Positions 1-8,404 of a DNA stretch of 64,000 nucleotides are shown piece by piece. A program made the translations under genes and the position numbers. The DNA comes from Sulfuricaulis sp. (GTDB lineage: Bacteria; Pseudomonadota; Gammaproteobacteria; Acidiferrobacterales; Sulfurifustaceae), in assembly GCF_024653915.1 (NCBI RefSeq), contig NZ_JANLGY010000004.1, positions 179,187 to 243,186 on the forward strand, given 5' to 3'. Under the pieces are notes generated by a model. That model saw only the letters and a list, made by a program, of their open reading frames with translations. It was not told the origin of the DNA and did no database searches. Each line of letters opens with the position of its first letter. Within the stretch, counting starts at the first letter, position 1.

Positions 1-2375
1 AGTGGGTGCTGCTTTAAAAAGGTTTGTACCGCGCCATAATAGGTCTCGTAGTAAGTGCGTAGCTTTTGTTTCTCGCGGAATATTTCCAAAACTTTTCGAT
101 CACGATGTTTCTGCAATGACTTCAATTGAGCCGGAAGCCCATCTAAGTCGCTAAGTTGCTTTTGCAAATACTTTACAGAGCCAACGGAATCATTAGTGCC
201 AACTATCTTTGCCTTCCCGTCTTCCCATTCCTTCAATACTTGGAGGTATGTCTGATATTCCCTCTGTGGCGCACTCAATTGAGCCTGAAGACTCTCAATC
301 ACAGCTACCACCGCCATGCGTTTAAACTCAGGACCATCTGCCGTTTCGGGAGAAAGTTGTACAGCGATAGCCCCTCGTTCGGAGTCCAGCGTATTCAGAA
401 GTGTTTCTATGGGGGTGGTGTTGACCTTAAGAGCAACAATCTCTTTGGCGGTTATATTTAGCTCGCCGAGATCCTGCTCCACCTCCACAAGGAATGCCTC
501 AACATACCGTTGTAGATTTTTAAGTTTTCCGGCCAGCTTTTCAGCAGTTGATCGCTTTTTCGCTGCCGCCGCATCCTTTCCCCTTAGCGCAGACAATTCA
601 GTTTCCAGCGTTTTTAGCTCACCCTGCTTCACTTCTAACGCATCTGCCGCTGCCTTGGATTGTTGTTGGACAGCGGGGTCAGCATCAGGCTTGGGTTTAT
701 CTTGTGGGCGCGCGTGGGTGTGAGCATCCAGCTCACGGTTTTTCTCTGCCAGATGGGCTTCGATCGTCTTACGATATTGGGGCAGCAATCGCTCCCCTGT
801 AGTTACAATTAGTGCATTGTACTCCTGTAGCTTCGTGACATATTGAGCGATCGCCTGATTAGTCTCTTCGCTTCGATGGGCAAGCAACTCGTCGAGCGTA
901 GCAAAGCCCAGCCTCTCAACCTCTGGCACATGGGAGAAGATGACTTGCTGGAGCTCATTGTAAAACCGCCCCCCCTTTCCAGAGCCAATCTCATTACAGA
1001 TGTCCTCTAGGTAACTTTGCGGAATATACTTTACCTTCTCAACGGCATCGGGGCTGGGATTGGCGTCGAGACTTGGAACGGTATCAACCGTTCCATCCGC
1101 CCATGATAGTGACGCGTGAAATTGTCGTGATTTGTTGTTTTTAGTCCTTCGGAATTTTTCTGGGGTGAGGAAGCTGAATGAAAGAAACCGTGGCGTGCTA
1201 CCCAACAATCCAATGATGTCCGAAAGCGCGCTCTTTCCGCTTCCCTTGTTACCAATCACTGCCACCAATTCGCTATTCAGGGGAATAGAGGAATCGAACC
1301 ACCTTTCGGTAGTAGTTGCTGCGGGAAGCCTTCTGACATCCACGGAATTAGCCACGCGCGTCGCACGTCGCGCCGCTCTCGTGAGACTAGGGGGTATTTC
1401 GCCAACAAAGACGCGGTCTTCGGGCTCGTTTAATAATTGACGGAGTCCGTGAAATGTAGGGTCTGCCTTTATCCAAGTGTGGCGCCCCTTATCCGGCATA
1501 AACAATTCATCGAATGTGTGCGAGTCAGAACTATGCACGCAAGGCTTAAGACTTTTAAATTCTGCTATGAACTCTTCTATGGATGCATGCTTTTTTCCGA
1601 GCGCAAACTTGCGTGTTCCATTATTAGCAGACAGGAGAAAATGAGATTTCTGGATGAGAATCTTCCGGGACAAGTGTCCTTGGCCGTTCCAATTACACCT
1701 AGAAAGATCCTCATCGCAGGGCAAGATCAGCAAATAACGATCTTTAAATATCGAAGGCTTGCCCTCTAAAATATCGCTCACCTCAGCGTGATCTACGACC
1801 GCATTCATCATTCCGACGAACAAATCAGTGTATTGACGAAACTTCTCGTGCTGCTCTTTGAGGCGCCTTCCCAATTCAGCAAGGTGCCTCATCGTCAATG
1901 GCCAACGTTCGTCTCTACTCTCTGGGTTTGCCTCTGCCGTGAATTTCAGCTCACGCAGGAAATGCTCTTCAATATCTTCAGGCGACACACCGTCGGAAAA
2001 TATCACATGGAAGTTTACTCGACTATCTGCTCCGTCCGGGTCCCGGACAATGATTGAAGTTCGTAGTTCTATGTTTGGCACGAATAGGATCCGAGAAACT
2101 TTCTCTGCCAGCTCATCCCCAACGAGCTGCCTTAATGCTTCCATATCTGCCAGCAATTGTCTGATCTCGCTATATCCTTGGATCGTGAAATAATCAGTAA
2201 TCCCAATCACAGCAATGTCTTCTTGGCATGCCTTTTCGATAAGCTGTTTGGCATAGGCCGGGAAATCTGATCCAAATCCGTTATTCAGTGCTGAATACGG
2301 CGTGTGAACTTGGAGGTCCCATTTTCTCCATTCGGAGCCACGAGGATATGTTGCATGAGCCATAGCAGTAGTCAT
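1..2375 (-). CDS. TrlF-family PHP/SMC-like ATPase (3' end outside window)
   Basis: The frame is open from an ATG at 2375 to the window edge, giving about 791 codons with no stop. The N-terminus (RGSEWRKWDLQVHTP, about residues 11-25) and later segments ITDYF, NIELR and HVIFSD match the PHP-like region of TrlF-type proteins. The first metal His of the usual HxH is Gln here (QVH). A Walker A, VIGNKGSGKSALSD, lies at about residues 373-386. A long charged, coiled-coil-like stretch follows from about residue 470. The start overlaps the hsdS stop as ATGA, so the gene is probably translationally coupled to hsdMS. A second in-frame ATG lies at 2363. Known members combine a PHP-type domain with an SMC/RecN-like ATPase and often sit near restriction loci. 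The substrate is not known to me. A defence role is inferred from context. Confidence 0.85.
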   Translation of the reverse strand, partial: MTTAMAHATYPRGSEWRKWDLQVHTPYSALNNGFGSDFPAYAKQLIEKACQEDIAVIGITDYFTIQGYSEIRQLLADMEALRQLVGDELAEKVSRILFVPNIELRTSIIVRDPDGADSRVNFHVIFSDGVSPEDIEEHFLRELKFTAEANPESRDERWPLTMRHLAELGRRLKEQHEKFRQYTDLFVGMMNAVVDHAEVSDILEGKPSIFKDRYLLILPCDEDLSRCNWNGQGHLSRKILIQKSHFLLSANNGTRKFALGKKHASIEEFIAEFKSLKPCVHSSDSHTFDELFMPDKGRHTWIKADPTFHGLRQLLNEPEDRVFVGEIPPSLTRAARRATRVANSVDVRRLPAATTTERWFDSSIPLNSELVAVIGNKGSGKSALSDIIGLLGSTPRFLSFSFLTPEKFRRTKNNKSRQFHASLSWADGTVDTVPSLDANPSPDAVEKVKYIPQSYLEDICNEIGSGKGGRFYNELQQVIFSHVPEVERLGFATLDELLAHRSEETNQAIAQYVTKLQEYNALIVTTGERLLPQYRKTIEAHLAEKNRELDAHTHARPQDKPKPDADPAVQQQSKAAADALEVKQGELKTLETELSALRGKDAAAAKKRSTAEKLAGKLKNLQRYVEAFLVEVEQDLGELNITAKEIVALKVNTTPIETLLNTLDSERGAIAVQLSPETADGPEFKRMAVVAVIESLQAQLSAPQREYQTYLQVLKEWEDGKAKIVGTNDSVGSVKYLQKQLSDLDGLPAQLKSLQKHRDRKVLEIFREKQKLRTYYETYYGAVQTFLKQHP

Positions 2376-3601
2376 CCTTGAGTTGAGGACACCGACACCT
2401 CGCCGCTCAGTAGCTTCGGCAGCAGCGTGTCGCGCAGGGTGGCGAGAGTGCGGGATTGCTGCTCATAGGCGTGAATCGCAGCGAAGATTGGTGAAATCTG
2501 CATGTCGAACGCGTCAAACACTTGCCGTGTCGGGATAATCTGTTTACTCATGTAAGCATGATTGCGATTCAGCCCAGGTACCGCCGAGTCAGCGCTGAGG
2601 TTGGAGAGGCCATGATTTGAGAGTGCGTAATAAAGGAAGTAGAGACTCCGGCAATCTCCTATAGGCACCACGTAGAAAGTTGTATCGATTGGAAAGAAAT
2701 CGCAATGTGCCCAGGTTATAACCCCTGGATTACCTTTGCGCCCCACGACGATACCTGGACCCGAGACCAGCTTTTCATCATGCCAGCCAACAGGTCCGTT
2801 AGCGCCGTAGACACAGATGGGGCCATTCTTTCTGTTTTCTGCTTTCAATGGTTTCCCATATGCGAGTTCAATTACTTCCCCGAGCGACTTCACTCCCCAC
2901 CCCTGCGGGACATGGCCGAGGGGGGAGTCTTGGAAGGTGGCGGGGAAAAGGGCGGCGGTTTCGGGGTCGAGGCCGGTGGGTGGGCGGCCGTCGAGTTTGG
3001 CGCGGACAGGGTCGAAATCCACGAACCAGCTCTGGAACAGCGCCCGCGCCATCGCCTCCAGCGTCGCGTTCATCCGCCGGTTCAACTCGATCTTGTCGTC
3101 CAGCGAGCCGAGGATTGATGCGATGGCTTTTTGTTCGGAAAGGGGTGGGAGCGGAATCCGGCACGTTTTGAGATCGTGCACCTTGATGCTTTTTTGAACC
3201 GTCTCAATGGTTCGACCGTGAACCTCATGCTGGAAGAACGAGTCGTTGATTGCGTAATAAAGGAACCGCGGGTCCGCCTTTGAGCGATTAACTCGGAACC
3301 CAAGGACGTTCTGCGCAATACAAAACTTGGGCGTCGCCGGCACCATGCAGGAACGAGCAATCGAGCCAACCGTTGAGAACAGGATGTCACCCGGTTCGAG
3401 GTGAGCCCTGAACCAGGTATCCCATGTTTCTTGGTCCACATACTTAGTGTCGTCAAATACTGGGTAGAGACGGTCTTCCTGAATGTGTTTTACCTCAATG
3501 AGCGGATAGCCAATTGCAGAAAGTGGCGGAGTCTTTCCCCGGTTATCAATGTTCTTCTCAAGGACACTGACGAAGAGTTCGAGGCTATAGGTCATGCCCA
3601 A
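2372..3601 (-). CDS. hsdS: Type I restriction-modification specificity subunit
   Basis: This 409-residue protein has two target-recognition halves. The first ends in the conserved spacer-helix region [16 protein letters not shown], followed by LDDKIELN (about residues 150-180). The second ends in [15 protein letters not shown] near the C-terminus. HsdS determines which bipartite DNA sequence the HsdM methylase and HsdR translocase act on. The start overlaps the end of hsdM by 17 bp, and its stop overlaps the start of the TrlF-type gene by 4 bp. The three genes therefore form one tightly packed operon. Length and both repeats are normal, so it appears intact. Target specificity cannot be read from the sequence. 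Confidence 0.95.
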   Translation of the reverse strand: MGMTYSLELFVSVLEKNIDNRGKTPPLSAIGYPLIEVKHIQEDRLYPVFDDTKYVDQETWDTWFRAHLEPGDILFSTVGSIARSCMVPATPKFCIAQNVLGFRVNRSKADPRFLYYAINDSFFQHEVHGRTIETVQKSIKVHDLKTCRIPLPPLSEQKAIASILGSLDDKIELNRRMNATLEAMARALFQSWFVDFDPVRAKLDGRPPTGLDPETAALFPATFQDSPLGHVPQGWGVKSLGEVIELAYGKPLKAENRKNGPICVYGANGPVGWHDEKLVSGPGIVVGRKGNPGVITWAHCDFFPIDTTFYVVPIGDCRSLYFLYYALSNHGLSNLSADSAVPGLNRNHAYMSKQIIPTRQVFDAFDMQISPIFAAIHAYEQQSRTLATLRDTLLPKLLSGEVSVSSTQG

Positions 3602-5189
3602 GTCCCCTTAGGTTCGTCTTAATTGCCTTCTCCAGCTTCGCGGACTCTTCAAACTGGGCACGCAACTCTGCAACGAGCCGCGACATTTTTTCCTCGAAAG
3701 GTTCGCCGTCGTCTTCGATATCCTCGGCACCGACGTAGCGGCCGGGTGTAAGAACATGGCCATGCGTGGCAATTTCGGTGGTGGTAGTGGATTTGCAGAA
3801 GCCGGCGATGTCTTCGTAATTTCCAGCGCCTTTGTCGCCGCGCCACGCGTGGTAGGTGGAGACAATTTTCTCAAGGTCGGCGTCGGTCAGTTCGCGGTGG
3901 ACGCGGTCGATGAGGGTGCCGAGTTTGCGGGCGTCGATGAAGAGGGTTTGTTTGCGGCGGTCTGTTGATGATTCTGGATTCCGGCCTGCGCCGGAATGAC
4001 GGGCTCTTTTATTCTTCGTCAAGAACCAGAGGCAGACGGGGATCTGGGTGCTGTAGAAGAGTTGGCCGGGTAGCGCGACCATGCAGTCGACGAGGTCGGC
4101 TTCGATGATGGCGCGGCGGATGTCACCTTCGCCGGACTGGTTGGAGGACATGCTGCCGTTGGCGAGGACGAAGCCGGCGCTGCCGGTGTTTGCCAAGTGG
4201 TGGATGAAGTGTTGCACCCAGGCGAAGTTGGCGTTGCCTTTGGGCGGCACGCCGTACTGCCAGCGCACGTCGTCGTCTTTGCGGAACCAGTCGGAGTCGT
4301 TGAAGGGCGGGTTGGCGAGGACGAAGTCGGCGCGCAGGTCGGGGTGCAGGTCGCGGCGGAAGGTGTCGGCCTGTTCGGGGCCGAAGTCGGCTTCGATGCC
4401 GCGCAGGGCGAGATTCATCACGGCGAGGCGGCGCGTGGTGGGGTTGCTTTCCTGGCCGTAGATGCTGATGTCGCCGAGTTTACCGCCGTGGGCTTCGACG
4501 AATTTTTCCGATTGCACGAACATGCCGCCGGAGCCGCAGCAGGGGTCGTAGATGCGGCCTTTGTAGGGGGCGAGCATTTCGACCAGCAGGCGCACGATGC
4601 AGGACGGGGTGTAGAACTGGCCGCCGTTCTTGCCTTCGGCGCTGGCGAACTGGGTGAGGAAGTATTCGAAGACGCGACCGAGGAGGTCCTTGGAGCGGCT
4701 GGCGACATCGGCGAGTTGGATGGAGCCGATGAGGTCGATCAGTTCGCCGAGGCGGTGTTTGTCGAGATCGGCACGGCCGTAGTTTTTGTTGAGCGCGCCC
4801 TTGAGGCGCGGGTTGTCGCGCTCCAGCGCGACCATGGCGTCGTCCACGTCCTTGCCGACGCTGGGGAGTTTGGCGCGGGATTGCAGCTGCGCCCAGCGGG
4901 CTTCCTTCGGCACCCAGAAGACATTGGCGGCGAGGTATTCGTCCTTGTCTTCGGGGTTGGCGCCGGCGTAGTCACCCTTGCCGGCGAGGAGCTTGGCGCG
5001 GTGTTCCTCGAAGCTGTCGGATATGTATTTGAGGAAGATGAGGCCGAGGACGACGTGCTTGTATTCCGCCGCGTCCATGTTGTTGCGCAGCTTGTCGGCG
5101 GACAGCCAGAGTTTGGCTTCGAAGCCGAGGGTGGCGCCGTTGTCTTTGGCTTTGTTGGGTTTTTCGGTAGTTTTCTTGCCTCTTGCCAC
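3585..5189 (-). CDS. hsdM: Type I restriction-modification DNA methyltransferase subunit
   Basis: A 534-residue N6-adenine methyltransferase subunit. An N-terminal helical HsdM domain ([20 protein letters not shown], about residues 27-46) precedes the methylase fold. The SAM-binding motif [10 protein letters not shown] lies at about 215-224 and the catalytic NPPF at 293-296. Q191-FYTP is the usual HsdM signature. At about residues 396-407 the stretch [12 protein letters not shown] is not typical of the family. It is encoded by a palindromic repeat (3974-4004) read in frame, in a surface-type linker before [10 protein letters not shown], so function is probably kept. The start ATG at 5189 begins MARGKKT. 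hsdR is not in the window; it may lie beyond position 1 downstream of the TrlF-type gene. Confidence 0.96.
   Translation of the reverse strand: MARGKKTTEKPNKAKDNGATLGFEAKLWLSADKLRNNMDAAEYKHVVLGLIFLKYISDSFEEHRAKLLAGKGDYAGANPEDKDEYLAANVFWVPKEARWAQLQSRAKLPSVGKDVDDAMVALERDNPRLKGALNKNYGRADLDKHRLGELIDLIGSIQLADVASRSKDLLGRVFEYFLTQFASAEGKNGGQFYTPSCIVRLLVEMLAPYKGRIYDPCCGSGGMFVQSEKFVEAHGGKLGDISIYGQESNPTTRRLAVMNLALRGIEADFGPEQADTFRRDLHPDLRADFVLANPPFNDSDWFRKDDDVRWQYGVPPKGNANFAWVQHFIHHLANTGSAGFVLANGSMSSNQSGEGDIRRAIIEADLVDCMVALPGQLFYSTQIPVCLWFLTKNKRARHSGAGRNPESSTDRRKQTLFIDARKLGTLIDRVHRELTDADLEKIVSTYHAWRGDKGAGNYEDIAGFCKSTTTTEIATHGHVLTPGRYVGAEDIEDDGEPFEEKMSRLVAELRAQFEESAKLEKAIKTNLRGLGHDL
3974..4004. repeat. 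Palindromic REP-like repeat inside hsdM
   Basis: The core ATTCCGGC-CTGC-GCCGGAAT (3978-3997) is an 8-bp perfect inverted repeat flanked by CTGG and GACGGGC. It resembles the element at 12108-12170. It lies in frame in hsdM and encodes the atypical [12 protein letters not shown] segment. Confidence 0.8.
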
Positions 5190-5330
5190 TGACTGCCCTC
5201 CTCCAATCCCTTTTATTTATTAAGGCATCGTAACACCGGGGTCCACGGCATACACCATGACGGGGTTTCGATAAACCTCGAAAAACCTGTGTCCCCGCCC
5301 CGGCCAACAACATGCAGGGGCAGTCTCTAC

Positions 5331-5370
5331 ACCCCCACCCTAACCCTCACCCCGTCAAGGGGGAGGGAAA
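5331..5370. repeat. Intergenic pyrimidine/purine inverted repeat (CCCTAACCC ... GGGGGAGGG family)
   Basis: A CCCCCACCCTAACCCTCACC stretch is followed by CAAGGGGGAGGGAAA, which can fold back on it. Related copies are at 8265-8385, 14722-14904 and 58395-58436. It lies between hsdM and the 3' end of the rhomboid gene. Confidence 0.7.
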
Positions 5371-5380
5371 ATGAGGAAGA

Positions 5381-7027
5381 CTATTTTTTTACCAAGGCGA
5401 GTGACACCCGAAGCCGGGTCACAAGACCGAGCACAGCCGGGTAACGGGCAGCAAGATTTTCCATTGAGCGCAGCGCGGCCTCGGCATCTTCGGGGCGACT
5501 GGCTTTCTTGTAGCCGACGGCGGCACGGTGGTACCACTCGATGGCTTGCTCCTTATCCGTATCCTCGCGGCCGTGCTCATGCAGATGCGCGAGGCTCATG
5601 GCCGCCTCGGGCATCCCGTTTACGGCGGCTTTTTCGTACCACTCGGCGGCTGTGGCTGGGTTCTTCTCGACTCCCCTGCCATCGGCATACATCGTCCCAA
5701 GCGCGTATTGGGCCTCGGCATGGTTGCGCTCGGCGGCGAGACGGAAATATTCGACGGCTTTGGTTTCATCACGATAGGTGCCAGTACCGGCGGCATGGAG
5801 CCGGCCGAGTGCACAGAGCGCACGCGGGTAGTTCTGCTCGGCCAGCGGTCGCAGGTGTTGGAGCGCTTCCTGGTAGCGGTGGTCATGCAGGGCAGCCATA
5901 CCCAGTTGGTAGCGATCCCAGTCCGGGGTCTCAGGTTGCTTCATGCGATATATCTGCCAGGTGGCGGCGATGACCGGGGACATCAACAGCAGTTGCAGCC
6001 CGAAGCTGTTGACGAATTTAATGACAAGCACCAGCACGACGAGCCCGGTGATGAAGATCACCGGAAGGATCGCGCTCGTGGCCGTGATGAAGTTGAGCGT
6101 GGTATACCACTTCTCGTCCTGGGTCAGGTCCAGCTTCTCCTGCACCAGCTCTTTGGCCCAATGCCGCTTGCTGCGAAATACCGCGAGGCCGATGGCGAGC
6201 CCGAAGGCGGCACCGGCGAGGTGGGCGACGTAGTTCACATAGCTGCGGCCGTACGAGACCTGATAGAGCAAATCCCAGCCGACGTACCAGGTGGCGACGA
6301 ACCACGCCGGCACGGCGAAGGTTCCGGCGGACAACAGGAACCAGAACGCGAAGCGGATCCTGGCGCGCGGCAGGAAATAGACGAACAGCGCCATCATCCC
6401 CATGACCACGCCGGACAGCCCCAGGGTCGGCCGGGGGTCTTCCACCCAATGGCTGATGATTTGATCAAAGCTGCCGATGGCCAGCGCCAGCATCACGAAC
6501 ACCGCCATGAACAGCACCGGGCCGAGGACGAGCTCGACCGCGGCGGCGAAGGCGAAGAAGAAAATGAGATTGAAGATGACATGCTCCCAGCTCCCATGCG
6601 CCACGCTGCTGGTCAGCATGCGCCAGGGATTGAAGGCGGTGCGCTCCTGCCAGAGATTGGCGGTGAGCAGCGCCGGGGCGTGAGCAAGGTAGGCAGCGAA
6701 CAGCGTGCGGTAACGCTGCGCCGCCTCGCCCTGCCCGTTCCGCTCCATGTCCTGAACGTGCCATTCGGCATGGGCGGTTGGGTCGGGAGAGTAATAGGTA
6801 TGCCACATCGCCATGGCACAGCTCAGCTTGTAACCCCGCCACCAGGTGAAGCCGGCGGCGGGCTTCCCGTCATCGGCCTGGGCGCAGAATGCCTCGGTGT
6901 ATGCCTCGACCCGGGAATTGCTTTGCGCCTGCGCGAGGTAGATCACGAGACACAGCAGCGAGATGGCGATGGTCATCACCGGCCATTTGTGCAGTTTGAG
7001 CTGGGCGCGATAGGGAAACAGGAACAT
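5381..7027 (-). CDS. Rhomboid-family intramembrane protease fused to Sel1-type repeats
   Basis: The 548-residue protein begins with a transmembrane helix (about residues 16-33), then an extracytoplasmic stretch, then a rhomboid core. Core marks are HGSWEHVIFNL (about 144-154), the serine-active-site motif GLSG with Ser205, and AHLAGAAFG with His269. The Ser/His pair of active rhomboids is therefore present. After further membrane helices (to about residue 360) the C-terminal third has Sel1-like TPR repeats, for example ALGTMYADGRGVEKNPATAA and EAAMSLAHLHEHG. Rhomboids cleave membrane-anchored substrates; the Sel1 repeats probably bind a partner or substrate on one face of the membrane. The gene stands alone on the minus strand. 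No substrate is suggested by neighbours. Confidence 0.88.
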   Translation of the reverse strand: MFLFPYRAQLKLHKWPVMTIAISLLCLVIYLAQAQSNSRVEAYTEAFCAQADDGKPAAGFTWWRGYKLSCAMAMWHTYYSPDPTAHAEWHVQDMERNGQGEAAQRYRTLFAAYLAHAPALLTANLWQERTAFNPWRMLTSSVAHGSWEHVIFNLIFFFAFAAAVELVLGPVLFMAVFVMLALAIGSFDQIISHWVEDPRPTLGLSGVVMGMMALFVYFLPRARIRFAFWFLLSAGTFAVPAWFVATWYVGWDLLYQVSYGRSYVNYVAHLAGAAFGLAIGLAVFRSKRHWAKELVQEKLDLTQDEKWYTTLNFITATSAILPVIFITGLVVLVLVIKFVNSFGLQLLLMSPVIAATWQIYRMKQPETPDWDRYQLGMAALHDHRYQEALQHLRPLAEQNYPRALCALGRLHAAGTGTYRDETKAVEYFRLAAERNHAEAQYALGTMYADGRGVEKNPATAAEWYEKAAVNGMPEAAMSLAHLHEHGREDTDKEQAIEWYHRAAVGYKKASRPEDAEAALRSMENLAARYPAVLGLVTRLRVSLALVKK

Positions 7028-7141
7028 GCCGGAAAGTATAGGCCGGCGGGTTGGCAGGCGCGGCGATCGACTGGTACGCGCCCTACGGGGTTTCCATGCA
7101 GGTCGGGATTCGGCTTCGTTCTCACCCCGCCTTGAGTGGAC

Positions 7142-8140
7142 TTACTTATCCGCCAGCAAATTCATGATCAACCGGATCATCAGCTCCTTGTTGCGCGGTT
7201 CGCTCTCGGCGGTGAGCAGCGCCAGGGCCACGAGGGCGTTGTCGTTGATTTTCGGCACGCCGTTGACGTCTTCGAGGTAATCGTTCGCGCGCAGAAACAG
7301 GATGAACAGGAACGAGCCGATACGCTTGTTGCCATCAGTAAAGGGATGATCCTTGATGACGAAGTAAAGCAGATGCGCCGCTTTTTCCTCGATGCTGGGA
7401 TAGAGCGGATCGCCGCCGAAGGTTTGTTCGATGGCGCCGAGGATGCCAATGAGTTGTTCGGTGCGCTCCTGGCCGAAAAGGTTCGAGGCCTCGCCCTTCT
7501 CCATCAGCCGTGCCTTGAGCATGTTTATGTTTTCCCGCGCCCGGGCGTAGTCGATGGCGACGCGCGCAGGCCGGCGGCGCTCGGGAACGCTCAGCGTGTT
7601 ATCGTCATACTCCTTGAGCAGGAGCCAGGATTTGGCATAGCGCGCGATGACGTCCAGCACGCCACGGCCATCTTCGGTGACGAGCTCATGCCGGGTCAGC
7701 GTGCGGGACAGCAGCTGCACCGCCTGCTCCATCTCGATGCCCCGCTCGCTCAGGCGGCGCTCGTTCAGCGTATAGCCGCGGACCAGGTGGTCCTTGAGGG
7801 TTTGGGTGGCCCAGATGCGGAATTGGGTGCCGCGTTTGGACTTCACCCGGTAGCCGACAGAAATAATGACGTCCAGGTTATATAGCTGGGTATCGTAGGT
7901 TTTACCGTCCGCGGCAGTTATCCGGAAATTCCGGATAACTGAAGATTTCTTCAATTCCCCGTCTTTGAAGATATTCCTGAGATGTTCAGAAACCGTCCGG
8001 ACGTTCTTGTCGAACAGTTCACCCATCTGTTTCTGGCTGAGCCAAACGGTGTCGCCATCAAGCGTTACATCGAGGGCAGCCTTGCCGTCCTCCGTTTTGT
8101 AGAGAACCACTTCGCCCAGATTATTCTGCCGGTTGTTCAT
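7142..8140 (-). CDS. RhuM-type N-terminal domain fused to a Fic/Doc domain
   Basis: A 332-residue protein. Residues 1-130 match the RhuM virulence-protein family (WLSQKQMGELFDKNVRTVSE, then SVGYRVKSKRGTQFRIWAT). The C-terminal half carries a complete Fic/Doc motif, HPFTDGNKRIG at 265-275. The catalytic His, the acidic residue and the Lys/Arg pair are all present. GNK is the form seen in Doc-like kinases and some AMP transferases, so phosphorylation and AMPylation are both possible. The RhuM part contains a helix-turn-helix-like region. There is no obvious partner antitoxin gene. Such proteins are common in accessory DNA beside restriction systems, which fits here. Confidence 0.88.
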   Translation of the reverse strand: MNNRQNNLGEVVLYKTEDGKAALDVTLDGDTVWLSQKQMGELFDKNVRTVSEHLRNIFKDGELKKSSVIRNFRITAADGKTYDTQLYNLDVIISVGYRVKSKRGTQFRIWATQTLKDHLVRGYTLNERRLSERGIEMEQAVQLLSRTLTRHELVTEDGRGVLDVIARYAKSWLLLKEYDDNTLSVPERRRPARVAIDYARARENINMLKARLMEKGEASNLFGQERTEQLIGILGAIEQTFGGDPLYPSIEEKAAHLLYFVIKDHPFTDGNKRIGSFLFILFLRANDYLEDVNGVPKINDNALVALALLTAESEPRNKELMIRLIMNLLADK

Positions 8141-8264
8141 TTTTCGTCCCTGGAAGGTTTCGTAAACCGGGCAAGATTATAGAGCCCCTTTCCAGATTAT
8201 TGGCCCTAGATATAGGGGGGATGTCAGAAACGGAATACGACGCTGAATTTTCCGGTGACATTTC

Positions 8265-8385
8265 TCACCCCCACCCCCGGTTTCCCGTCCGGGGTGCGCC
8301 GATTCACGGCGCACCCGTTCGGCGGCATGGAAGTCCACCGGACTTCCATGACTACTCCGCCTCACCCCCATCAAGGGGGAGGGAG
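8265..8385. repeat. Composite intergenic repeat with two perfect hairpins
   Basis: Outer CCCCCACCCCC and CAAGGGGGAGGGA sequences flank two stem-loops. One at 8293-8315 has a 9-bp stem GGTGCGCCG with loop ATTCA. The other at 8326-8350 has an 11-bp stem CATGGAAGTCC with loop ACC. The same layout, with a different stem sequence, is present at 14722-14904. Confidence 0.75.
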
Positions 8386-8404
8386 TTTAATTTTGAGATA
8401 GATT

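Noticed and set aside
4197..5192. 331-residue plus-strand open frame opposite hsdM
   Set aside because: It is low-complexity (Ala/Val/Gly/Glu rich) with no family features, and the opposite strand encodes clear HsdM motifs. It is an antisense shadow of GC-rich codons.
5528..7135. 535-residue plus-strand open frame opposite the rhomboid gene
   Set aside because: Gly/His/Arg-rich composition and no recognisable domain; the minus strand carries the rhomboid catalytic residues and Sel1 repeats.
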